This document shows, piece after piece, positions 7,245 through 14,281 of a stretch of 14,339 bases of DNA. Within the stretch, counting starts at the first letter, position 1, and each line of letters begins with the position of its first letter. The position numbers and the translations under genes were made by a program. The DNA is from CAIUPE01 sp046091665 (GTDB taxonomy: Bacteria; Pseudomonadota; Alphaproteobacteria; Rhizobiales; Beijerinckiaceae), in contig JBJTCD010000021.1 in NCBI GenBank assembly GCA_046091665.1, forward strand, positions 1 through 14,339, in the 5' to 3' direction. The notes under the pieces were generated by a model, which was not told the origin of the DNA, did no database searches, and saw only the letters and a program-made list of their open reading frames with translations.

Positions 7245-8087
7245 ATGAAACTTGGCTTTAACCTCTTACTCTGGACGACCCATGTTCGCGAAGATCAATT
7301 TCATCTGATCGATGATTTGAAAGCGACGGGGTTTGATGGTGTAGAAATTCCCCTGTTTGAGGGCGATGTTGCCCATTATGAAAAACTCGGGAAAAAGATC
7401 AAGCAAGCGGGCATGAGCTCGAGTGCTGTCACCGTGATGATTGGCGGCAATGCGCTTTCACCTGATAAGGCTCAGCGTGATGCGGCGCTTAATCATTTGA
7501 AATGGGCGATTGATCGTGCGGCCGCGTTGGGTTCGGATATTCTTTGTGGTCCCTTCCATCAGCCATTAGGGGAATTTACCGGAATAGGTCCGACAGAGGA
7601 CGAAAAAAATCGCTGTGCAGAAGTCCATAAGGCGGCGGCTCACTATGCTGAGAAAGCCGGCATCAAACTTTCTGTCGAACCTTTGAATCGGTTTGAGTGC
7701 TATTTCTTGAACACTGCGAAAGCGTCAGCTGATCTTGTCGCGCGTGTCGGCGAGAAGAATTACGGCTATCTCTATGACACGTTCCATTTTCATATCGAGG
7801 AGAAGAGCCAACCGGAAGCGATCCGACAAACAATCTCGGCGATCAACCATGTGCATATTTCCGAGAATGATCGCGGCACACCCGGAACAGGCCAAGTTAA
7901 TTTTGATGCCGTATTCAAAGCGTTGAAATCCTCGGGATATGATGGATGGTTGACGGTTGAAGCTTTTGGCAGCGCTTTGCCGGATCTTGCAGCGGCGACA
8001 AAAATCTGGCGACCTTTGTTTGACAAGCCAGAAGACGTTTATCGCGGCGCGTTCAAGCTGATGAAAGAGGGATGGGCGCGCGCATAA
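7245..8087 (+). CDS. Ketose 3-epimerase / hydroxypyruvate isomerase-like TIM-barrel protein
   Basis: A 280-residue sugar phosphate isomerase/epimerase (AP endonuclease family 2) protein. The expected metal ligands are present: Glu145 (in SVEPLNRFE), Asp178 (YDTFHFH), His204 (HVHISENDRG) and Glu239 (TVEAFG). Their spacing of 33, 26 and 35 residues equals that I recall for D-tagatose 3-epimerase (E152, D185, H211, E246). The accompanying His181 and Arg210 also match that enzyme's substrate-binding His and Arg. This makes C3-epimerisation of a free ketose more likely than hydroxypyruvate isomerisation, though hydroxypyruvate isomerases share the fold. A very strong AGGAGG site precedes the ATG. 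It is the last gene of the plus-strand operon and would process the sugar imported by the divergent ABC system. Confidence 0.88.
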   Translation: MKLGFNLLLWTTHVREDQFHLIDDLKATGFDGVEIPLFEGDVAHYEKLGKKIKQAGMSSSAVTVMIGGNALSPDKAQRDAALNHLKWAIDRAAALGSDILCGPFHQPLGEFTGIGPTEDEKNRCAEVHKAAAHYAEKAGIKLSVEPLNRFECYFLNTAKASADLVARVGEKNYGYLYDTFHFHIEEKSQPEAIRQTISAINHVHISENDRGTPGTGQVNFDAVFKALKSSGYDGWLTVEAFGSALPDLAAATKIWRPLFDKPEDVYRGAFKLMKEGWARA

Positions 8088-8157
8088 ACGTTGAAATGCA
8101 CAAGCGAACTTTACTCGAAAGCGCGTGAGCCCATCGTTATAATCAAATCAAGCGGCT

Positions 8158-8964
8158 CTAGGCTTTGTTGAAAAAGCGAGACAACAAGGCCTGCATCCGC
8201 ATGCCTCCCTCTGCAGCAACTTTTTTTGTTTCTGTGTGGGAGGGATCGCCTCCAAACAATCCCGCGCCGTAATTGGTGACCATCGAGAGGGCCGCAATGC
8301 GGAGTCCAATCCGACGCGCCAGAATGACTTCGGGTACCGTTGACATGCCGACAAGCGTGGCGCCGAGCATTTTCGAAGCTCGTATTTCGGCGGGTGTTTC
8401 AAAACTCGGCCCCGGAAACCAGTGATAGATGCCTTCTTTTAGCGCGATGCCTGTTTCACCTGCCGCTTCCATCAATTCTGTTCGTATAGCTGGGTCATAG
8501 GCATCAACCATCGGAACGAAACGCGAGTCGTCAGTGAGTCCGATCAAAGGATTTATGCCGGAGAAATTGATATGATCGGCAATCAAAGACAATGAACCGG
8601 GCGGGACATCTTCGAGGAGCGAGCCTGCGGCGTTTGTTAAGATCAGATTTTTTATTCCGAGTGCCGCCATCACTTCGATGGGATGCCGCATCACTGCGGG
8701 GTCACCATATTCGTAATAATGCGTGCGGCCTTGCATCACGAATATACGAGCCTTGCCGATCATCCCTGCAACGACGCGTGCTGAATGACCTGAGACATTG
8801 CCTTTCGGAAAACCGATAATCTGCGCGTAAGGTAAAATCACTGGATTTTGAACGAGATCAGCGACCGGTCCCAAGCCTGTGCCCAGAACGATGCCATAAT
8901 CGAAGGGGCCTTCAATCCCATAATCTTTCAGCGTGGCAAGTGCCTCATCAATTTTTTGCGTCAT
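8158..8964 (-). CDS. punA: Purine nucleoside phosphorylase (trimeric, 6-oxopurine type)
   Basis: A 268-residue cytosolic enzyme that splits purine (deoxy)nucleosides with phosphate into base and (deoxy)ribose 1-phosphate. Visible motifs are GTGLG (28-32), GRTHYYE (79-85), the TNAAG phosphate-loop segment (110-114), GPSFETPAE (185-193) and GMSTVPE (206-212). Asn231 in VTNYGAG corresponds to the Asn of human PNP that selects 6-oxopurines, whereas methylthioadenosine phosphorylases carry Asp there. I therefore favour inosine and guanosine as substrates. The ATG overlaps the cytidine deaminase stop by four bases (ATGA), so translation is coupled. It is the last gene of the nucleoside operon, and its stop is 70 bases from the convergent epimerase-like gene. 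No clear terminator is seen in that gap. Confidence 0.93.
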   Translation of the reverse strand: MTQKIDEALATLKDYGIEGPFDYGIVLGTGLGPVADLVQNPVILPYAQIIGFPKGNVSGHSARVVAGMIGKARIFVMQGRTHYYEYGDPAVMRHPIEVMAALGIKNLILTNAAGSLLEDVPPGSLSLIADHINFSGINPLIGLTDDSRFVPMVDAYDPAIRTELMEAAGETGIALKEGIYHWFPGPSFETPAEIRASKMLGATLVGMSTVPEVILARRIGLRIAALSMVTNYGAGLFGGDPSHTETKKVAAEGGMRMQALLSRFFNKA

Positions 8965-9365
8965 GCTAAATCTCTTGGGCCGAAAGCATGGGGTAAGAGC
9001 GATTGTATGGAATAAGTGATGGGTTCTTTTGTTTTTTCATCAAGCACATGAATGCGTGTTGTTTCGCTTGAAAATTCAAAGATGCGTTGGCGGCACGCGC
9101 CGCAAGGGAAACACGGATTGCTTTTTACGCCGACAATTGCGATGTCGGCGATCTCTGTTTCGCCTTGTGAAATCATGGCGGCGATGGCACCTGCCTCTGC
9201 ACATGTGCCTGCGGGGTAAGCTGCGTTCTCGACATTGCAAGCAGCGAAGATTTGACCTGTGCTGGTTCGAATGGCTGCACCCACAAAAAATTTCGAATAG
9301 GGCGCATAGGCTTTTGATGCGACATCATTCGCCGCATCAAAAAGTGATTTAAGGTGAGGATCCAT
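8961..9365 (-). CDS. cdd: Cytidine deaminase (homotetrameric, three-cysteine type)
   Basis: A 134-residue zinc enzyme converting cytidine and deoxycytidine to the uridine forms. The zinc ligands are Cys55 in GTCAEAGA and Cys88/Cys91 in FPCGACRQ, with Glu57 as the catalytic proton shuttle. NVEN at 44-47 is the conserved ribose-binding segment. The three-cysteine site and the length of about 130 residues mark the homotetrameric class rather than the longer dimeric E. coli enzyme. The start overlaps the permease stop by one base (TGATG) and its own stop overlaps the purine nucleoside phosphorylase start. Its place behind a nucleoside transporter fits salvage of imported pyrimidine nucleosides. 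Confidence 0.95.
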   Translation of the reverse strand: MDPHLKSLFDAANDVASKAYAPYSKFFVGAAIRTSTGQIFAACNVENAAYPAGTCAEAGAIAAMISQGETEIADIAIVGVKSNPCFPCGACRQRIFEFSSETTRIHVLDEKTKEPITYSIQSLLPHAFGPRDLA

Positions 9366-10336
9366 CAGCGTTCTTTCACATAAGGCAAGCCAGAGGCTTT
9401 GGGCGGAATGGCTTTGCCGATAAAGCCCGCAAGCAAAACAACGGTCATCAGATAAGGCAAAGCCTGGATCGCCTGCACCGGAATTTGGCCAATCCCCGGT
9501 ACCATGACGCCTTGCAGACGAATGGCCACAGCATCAAGAAGTCCGAACAGAAAACATGTCCAAAGTGCGGGCCATGCGCGCCATTTGGCAAAGATCAATG
9601 CGGCCAAAGCGATGAAGCCTTTGCCTGCCGTCATGTTTGTGAGGAAGCCCGCGGCTTGACCAAGTGCCAAATATGAACCGGCAAAACCGCACAAAATACC
9701 GGCGATGATCACCGCGGCGTAGCGTAGATTTGCGACCGAAACGCCGGCGGTATCGACCGCTGCCGGATTTTCGCCCACCGCGCGAATGCGCAGGCCAAAG
9801 CGAGTGCGGCGTAACACAATGCCGCTCGCAATTGTGACTGCTAAGGCGCAATAAGTGAGGAGCGAGTGACCGGAAATTAAATGCGCATAGATCGGGCCGA
9901 TGATCGGGATCGGATCAATCGTGTCCGCGCCGGGCCATATCAAAGGCAGGAATCGCGCATCGCCCTCAAGAGGTGTTGTTCGTCCTCCTTGGTTGTACCA
10001 GGCGTTCCCGATGAGCGCTGTTAAACCGGCTGCAAGCATATTGATGGCAACCCCCGAGACAATTTGATTGCCACGTTGACTGATGGCCGCAAAACCATGG
10101 ATCAATGCAAAAATAATTGCGGCAATAACGCCCGCACATAGGCCGACCAACGCACTGTTTGTGGCGCCCGCAGCGGCAGCAGACGCGAACGCCGCAACAA
10201 GCATTTTGCCTTCTAATCCGATGTCTACGACGCCGGATCGTTCCGACCAAAGGCCTGCTAAACAAGCAAACACCAAGGGAACACAAAGCCGAATGCTTGA
10301 TTCAAGAATGGCGATGAGTGTGGCGTAGATCTCCAT
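9365..10336 (-). CDS. Nucleoside ABC transporter permease (NupC/YufQ-like)
   Basis: A 323-residue integral membrane permease of the RbsC/YufPQ-like (BPD_transp_2) family with about eight to nine hydrophobic segments. Family marks include RSGVVDIGLEGKMLVAAF near 33-50 and the cytoplasmic segment LRRTRFGLRIRAVGENPAAVDTAGV at about 173-197, which contacts the ATPase. Second permease of the nucleoside cassette, starting four bases after the first permease's stop and overlapping the cytidine deaminase gene by one base. In this family the two permeases form a heterodimer. Transport of purine and pyrimidine nucleosides is inferred from the deaminase and phosphorylase in the same operon. Confidence 0.93.
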   Translation of the reverse strand: MEIYATLIAILESSIRLCVPLVFACLAGLWSERSGVVDIGLEGKMLVAAFASAAAAGATNSALVGLCAGVIAAIIFALIHGFAAISQRGNQIVSGVAINMLAAGLTALIGNAWYNQGGRTTPLEGDARFLPLIWPGADTIDPIPIIGPIYAHLISGHSLLTYCALAVTIASGIVLRRTRFGLRIRAVGENPAAVDTAGVSVANLRYAAVIIAGILCGFAGSYLALGQAAGFLTNMTAGKGFIALAALIFAKWRAWPALWTCFLFGLLDAVAIRLQGVMVPGIGQIPVQAIQALPYLMTVVLLAGFIGKAIPPKASGLPYVKER

Positions 10337-10340
10337 GGTT

Positions 10341-11444
10341 CTAGGTTCCGCTTTTCAAAAAGCGCGCGAAGCCACTTGCAACGGGTCGGCGAATGAGGCC
10401 ATCAAGTGCGCCAGCAAAAAGAATAACAAGACCTGATATCGCGACAATCATATCGCGCGTGACGCGCGGCATCTCGAATGAGAGTTCAGTGCCGCCTTGA
10501 TAGAGAATGCCGAACAAAATCGAAGCGAGAATGATTCCAATCGGATGCGCGCGCCCCATAAGCGCGACAGCGATACCGATGAATCCATAGCCAGAAGAAA
10601 ATTCGAGAAGCAGACGGCCTTGCACGCCCAAAATTTCATTGACCGCAAGCAGACCCGCCAGTGCGCCAGACATCGCCATGGTGATCATGGTAATGCGGCC
10701 AATCGAAATCCCCGCATAGAGTGCAGCCGTGGGATTATGTCCCACTGTACGGATCGCATAGCCAAGTCGCGTATGCCAAATCAGAATCCATATAAAAGCG
10801 GAAGCAAACAAAGCGAGTATGAATGACAAATTGAGCGGCGATTTCGGAATTTTAATGCCAAAATAAGCGAAAGCTTCGTGCAGATAAGGCAAATGCGCTG
10901 CATCAGAAAACACGCGCGTTTCGGGCGACATGGAGCCGGGTTTGCCAATCACATTGACAAGCAAATAGACAACCAATGTTGCCGCTAAAAAATTGAACAT
11001 GATTGTGGTGATCACCACATGGCTGCCGCGCTTCACTTGCAGATAGCCGGGTATAAAAGCCCAAAGCGCGCCCATAATCATTGTGCCTAAAATGGCGAGC
11101 GGAAGAACAAAATACCAAGGTAGAAAATCCAAGTGTAAACAGACTAAAGCCGCACCAAGCCCGCCGATTGTGGCTTGGCCTTCTCCGCCAATGTTGAAAA
11201 GCCCGGCATGAAAGGCGATGGCCACTGCAAGGCCGGTGAAAATAAAATTTGTGGCGTAATAAAGTGTGTAGCCAAGACCTTCGCCTGATCCCAAAGCGCC
11301 TTTGACAAGGAGAACGGTCGCTTTCACAGGATTTTCCCCAATGCCTATGACGACAAGGCCCGCGATGAGAAAAGCAACAATAACGGCGAGAACCGGAACA
11401 AGACTCACATCGGCCCATTTCGGGAGTTCAATCGGCGCGCTCAT
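10341..11444 (-). CDS. Nucleoside ABC transporter permease (NupB/YufP-like)
   Basis: A 367-residue integral membrane permease, the longer of the pair as usual for YufP/NupB-type proteins. It has a hydrophobic N-terminal helix (about 15-36), a segment with FNIGGEGQATIGGL at about 83-96 and the cytoplasmic loop RLGYAIRTVGHNPTAALYAGI at about 226-246, which mirrors the loop of its partner permease. Its ATG overlaps the stop of the ATPase gene by four bases (ATGA). It would form the transmembrane channel with the next gene's product. Confidence 0.93.
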   Translation of the reverse strand: MSAPIELPKWADVSLVPVLAVIVAFLIAGLVVIGIGENPVKATVLLVKGALGSGEGLGYTLYYATNFIFTGLAVAIAFHAGLFNIGGEGQATIGGLGAALVCLHLDFLPWYFVLPLAILGTMIMGALWAFIPGYLQVKRGSHVVITTIMFNFLAATLVVYLLVNVIGKPGSMSPETRVFSDAAHLPYLHEAFAYFGIKIPKSPLNLSFILALFASAFIWILIWHTRLGYAIRTVGHNPTAALYAGISIGRITMITMAMSGALAGLLAVNEILGVQGRLLLEFSSGYGFIGIAVALMGRAHPIGIILASILFGILYQGGTELSFEMPRVTRDMIVAISGLVILFAGALDGLIRRPVASGFARFLKSGT

Positions 11445-12973
11445 GCCACACGCTCCGTTACACCCGCCATAAGCAATCCAAGGTCGCGATCATTGGTTGT
11501 TTCCGGTCGCCGTTCGCCCGTGATGATACCGTCGCACATCACAATGATACGATCCGAAAGACTCAAGATCTCATCAAGTTCGACAGAGACAAGAAGAATG
11601 GCAACACCCTCATCCCGCAATGCAATCAGGCGCTTATGGATAAATTCGATGGCCCCCACATCAACGCCACGAGTGGGTTGCCCGACAAGAAGCACCTGAG
11701 GATGATGTTCGATCTCGCGTGCAAGAACAATTTTTTGTTGATTACCGCCAGAAAATTTGGCTGTCTTTAGTGATGCATCCCGCGGTCTTATATCATACCG
11801 ATCCATCTCTTTCATCGTATGCGTGTCAATTGCGGACAATGAAAGAAAGGGTCCGTTGCGAAAAGCTTCATCGGAGTCAAAGCCGAGGATCATACTTTCC
11901 GCCGCACGAAAGGCCGATACAAGGCCCATCCGCTGACGATCTTCGGGAATATGCAACACACCGTGTTGACGACGTTCAGCGGGGGTTGGTGCAAGATCGA
12001 TTAAATCTTTGCCGTCGAGCAGAATGTGCCCCAGAGTTGGCGTGATGATACCCGCTAAAGCTTCCAAAAGTTCTTTCTGTCCGTTGCCGGCCACACCCGC
12101 CAATCCGAGAATTTCACCAGCGTGTATTTCGAATGAAATATTTTTGACACGCAACGCGCCATGCCGATCGCGAATGGACAAATTTTCGACGCTTAGACGC
12201 ATAGGTCCAATTTTGGCTGGGCCTTTGACAATGTCGAGCAAGACATGGCGGCCAACCATCAGATCGGCTAAATTCGCAGGCGTTGTTTTTTCGGTTTCAA
12301 GCGTGGCTACCATTTCGCCGCGACGCATCACCGAGACATGATCGGTCACGGCCATGATCTCATAGAGCTTATGCGTGATGAGGATGATGGTCTTGCCTTG
12401 TCGCGCGAGCATACGCAAAAGTTGGAAGAGTTGCTCGGCTTCATCCGGTGTGAGAACCGCCGTCGGCTCGTCAAGGATCAAAATATCGGCGCCACGAATA
12501 AGCGCCTTTAAAATTTCGACGCGTTGTTGAAGACCTACCGGGAGCTCTTCAACAATCGCATCCGGATCGATGGTCAAACCGTAATCTTGTCCGAGTTTTT
12601 CGAGGCTTAGGCGAATGTCTCTTTCGCTGTTTCTGAGCCATGCGCCACCTTCAGCGCCAAGCATGACATTTTCAATCACGCTCAGTGGATCGACCAACAT
12701 AAAATGTTGGTGCACCATACCAATGCCGGCGGCAATGGCTTCTTTGGGGGTACGAATGCGAACCTCTTTGCCATTGATCTCAATGGTGCCGCGATCCGCT
12801 TCATAAAAACCATAAAGGATCGACATCAAAGTCGATTTGCCCGCGCCATTCTCGCCAACAATTCCGTGGACGGATCCGCGCGCGACCGTGAGGTTCACGT
12901 TGTTATTTGCGCGAACCTCGCCAAAGCGTTTATCTATTCCGTTAAGGGCGATGGCGGGAACTTGTCCCGCCAT
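11441..12973 (-). CDS. Nucleoside ABC transporter ATP-binding protein, two nucleotide-binding domains (NupA/YufO-like)
   Basis: A 510-residue protein with two ABC domains in one chain, like RbsA/YufO. Domain 1 has an intact Walker A GENGAGKST (40-48) and Walker B ILILDEPTAVL. Its signature region, LPVGLQQRVEIL, departs from LSGGQ. Domain 2 has a canonical signature FSGGNQQKIVLARE but a degenerate Walker A (GVAGNGQKEL). Its Walker B reads LLVGQPTRGVDVGA, where the usual Asp-Glu is replaced by Gly-Gln. This asymmetry is common in BMP-type transporters, so only one composite site probably hydrolyses ATP. The ATG at 12973 lies 8 bases after the BMP stop; a GTG at 12994 would overlap the BMP gene and cannot be excluded, because neither start has a clear ribosome-binding site. 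Confidence 0.94.
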   Translation of the reverse strand: MAGQVPAIALNGIDKRFGEVRANNNVNLTVARGSVHGIVGENGAGKSTLMSILYGFYEADRGTIEINGKEVRIRTPKEAIAAGIGMVHQHFMLVDPLSVIENVMLGAEGGAWLRNSERDIRLSLEKLGQDYGLTIDPDAIVEELPVGLQQRVEILKALIRGADILILDEPTAVLTPDEAEQLFQLLRMLARQGKTIILITHKLYEIMAVTDHVSVMRRGEMVATLETEKTTPANLADLMVGRHVLLDIVKGPAKIGPMRLSVENLSIRDRHGALRVKNISFEIHAGEILGLAGVAGNGQKELLEALAGIITPTLGHILLDGKDLIDLAPTPAERRQHGVLHIPEDRQRMGLVSAFRAAESMILGFDSDEAFRNGPFLSLSAIDTHTMKEMDRYDIRPRDASLKTAKFSGGNQQKIVLAREIEHHPQVLLVGQPTRGVDVGAIEFIHKRLIALRDEGVAILLVSVELDEILSLSDRIIVMCDGIITGERRPETTNDRDLGLLMAGVTERVA

Positions 12974-12981
12974 CGTGTCAT

Positions 12982-13974
12982 TTAGTCGGGGCACTTGCTG
13001 TCTGACATATAATCGTGAACGACGATCTTTCCCGATGCGATGTCGGCCGCCGCAGCATCAACCGCTGATTTCATGTCAGCGGTAATGAGCGCTTTATTGT
13101 TATCATCCAAGGCCCAGCCGACGCCGTTCTCTTTGAGACCCAACACCGAAATGCCCGCCTTCCATGTTCCGTCTTTCGCGGCTTGGAAGGAAGCGATTGT
13201 TGCATTGTCAACGCGCTTCAACATTGAGGTCAGAACTTTACCCGGGTGCATGCCGTTCTGGTTTGAATCAACACCGATACCGAGCTTCCCTGCATCCGCA
13301 GCGGCACGCAAAACACCAACGCCCGTGCCGCCTGCGGCATGATAGACCACATCAACACCACGATCGATCTGCGATTTCGCGAGTTCAGCGCCCTTCACAG
13401 GATCATTCCATGCCGCACCTGTTGTGCCGGTCATATTCTGCAACACTTCTGCTTTGGCATTCGCGTATTTCACGCCTTGAACATAACCACAGGCGAAGCG
13501 ACGGATGAGCGGAATGTCCATACCGCCAACGAAACCCACTTTACCGGATTTGGATGCTTTCGCCGCCAAGAGCCCCACAAGGAAGGAGCCTTCTTGCTCC
13601 TTAAACACAACGGATTGCACATTCGGCGCATCGACAACCATGTCGATGATTGTGAATTTCGTATCCGGAAATTCTTTTGCGACTTTTTCCACGGCCGACG
13701 CCTGACTGAACCCTACGGCAAGGATGGGGGAGAAACCATCTTTTGCAAAACGACGAAGCGCTTGTTCACGCTGCGCGTCATTTTGGATTTCAAAATCGCG
13801 GAACTCTACACCTGAAGATTTCTGAAACGATTCAGCACCACGGAAAACGCCTTCATTGAAGGATTTATCAAATTTGCCGCCAAGATCATAAACGATAGCC
13901 GGCTTGACTGTGTCTGCATGTGCGGCGAGCGTTAGACCCGCCGTTAAAAACGCGCCAAGAATAAATGAGCGCAT
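12982..13974 (-). CDS. BMP-family nucleoside-binding periplasmic protein
   Basis: A 330-residue binding protein of the basic membrane protein (BMP/PnrA-like) family that would feed nucleosides to the transporter encoded behind it. The signal peptide starts MRSFILGAFL and probably ends at AHA-DT near residues 18-20. There is no lipobox cysteine, unlike Gram-positive and spirochaete relatives. Mature-protein marks are VYDLGGKFDKSFNEGVFRGA at about 29-48, AVGFSQASAVEKVA (about 84-97) and the ligand-pocket segments VGGMDIPLIRRF, VVYHAAGGTG and GVDSNQNG. The ATG at 13974 has a GGGGGTGGG ribosome-binding site; an earlier in-frame start at 14004 adds ten residues before the signal peptide and is rejected. 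First gene of the nucleoside operon. Confidence 0.95.
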   Translation of the reverse strand: MRSFILGAFLTAGLTLAAHADTVKPAIVYDLGGKFDKSFNEGVFRGAESFQKSSGVEFRDFEIQNDAQREQALRRFAKDGFSPILAVGFSQASAVEKVAKEFPDTKFTIIDMVVDAPNVQSVVFKEQEGSFLVGLLAAKASKSGKVGFVGGMDIPLIRRFACGYVQGVKYANAKAEVLQNMTGTTGAAWNDPVKGAELAKSQIDRGVDVVYHAAGGTGVGVLRAAADAGKLGIGVDSNQNGMHPGKVLTSMLKRVDNATIASFQAAKDGTWKAGISVLGLKENGVGWALDDNNKALITADMKSAVDAAAADIASGKIVVHDYMSDSKCPD

Positions 13975-13985
13975 AGCCCACCCCC
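13928..13985 (-). repeat. Inverted repeat, left arm (BMP ribosome-binding site and signal-peptide codons)
   Basis: These 58 bases are the exact reverse complement of 14282-14339. They cover the GGGGGTGGG ribosome-binding site and the first 15 codons of the BMP gene. The match stops at 13986, where the flanks differ (C/A on the coding sense). The other end of the match is set by the window edge, so the true repeat may be longer. Confidence 0.97.
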
Positions 13986-14023
13986 GGGCACCATTAAATC
14001 TCATTTAGCTCCTCAACGACGCC

Positions 14024-14040
14024 GTAATTTGCGGAATTAC
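14024..14040. promoter_or_regulatory. Short inverted repeat upstream of the BMP gene
   Basis: GTAATT (14024-14029) and AATTAC (14035-14040) form a perfect 6-bp inverted repeat around TGCGG, about 50 bases upstream of the BMP start codon. AT-rich arms and placement suit an operator for the nucleoside operon. No matching regulator gene is present in the window, so this is tentative. Confidence 0.35.
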
Positions 14041-14244
14041 GCAGCCCTTATTCAATGTGGCTTCAATCGCTCAATTAACCTGCCGCCTGCCAAGATTTTC
14101 TAACAAAATTTGCAGATGATAGGGCGCGTTCGCCCCACTGCCAGACATACGATTCCTTGTTGGAAGATCGGATCTTTCCACCTTCAAGCTGAACCTAGAT
14201 GTAGGAAACGGCTTCACCTCGACCCTACGCCATGCCATGTTCAC

Positions 14245-14272
14245 ATCAGGCAACCTGATCGGGTTGCCTGAT
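14245..14272. promoter_or_regulatory. 11-bp perfect inverted repeat upstream of the second BMP start
   Basis: ATCAGGCAACC (14245-14255) pairs perfectly with GGTTGCCTGAT (14262-14272) across the 6-base loop TGATCG. It lies about 20 bases before the plus-strand ATG at 14293. On the plus strand the hairpin is followed by an A run, and on the minus strand a T run precedes it, so it does not look like a Rho-independent terminator in either direction. An operator, or an RNA hairpin near the ribosome-binding site of the plus-strand copy, is more likely. A nested repeat, ATCAGG/CCTGAT (14245-14259), adds to its symmetry. Confidence 0.55.
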
Positions 14273-14281
14273 CCAAAAAAA

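Noticed and set aside
8088..8157. Possible bidirectional terminator between the convergent epimerase and phosphorylase genes
   Set aside because: I found no stem of useful length followed by a T run in either direction in these 70 bases.
10903..11418. A 171-residue minus-strand frame overlapping the first nucleoside permease
   Set aside because: Out-of-frame shadow of the permease. Its composition (rich in Arg, His, Cys and Ser) is typical of a shifted frame.
4626..14156. The 10-mer CATACGATTC occurring near 4626 and near 14147
   Set aside because: A shared 10-mer in 14 kb is not improbable, and the flanks do not match, so it is not called a shared operator.
14071..14253. A 60-residue open frame on the minus strand in the BMP leader region
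   Set aside because: No ribosome-binding site, no recognisable protein features, and it runs through the palindrome and several other small inverted repeats. It is more likely leader DNA.
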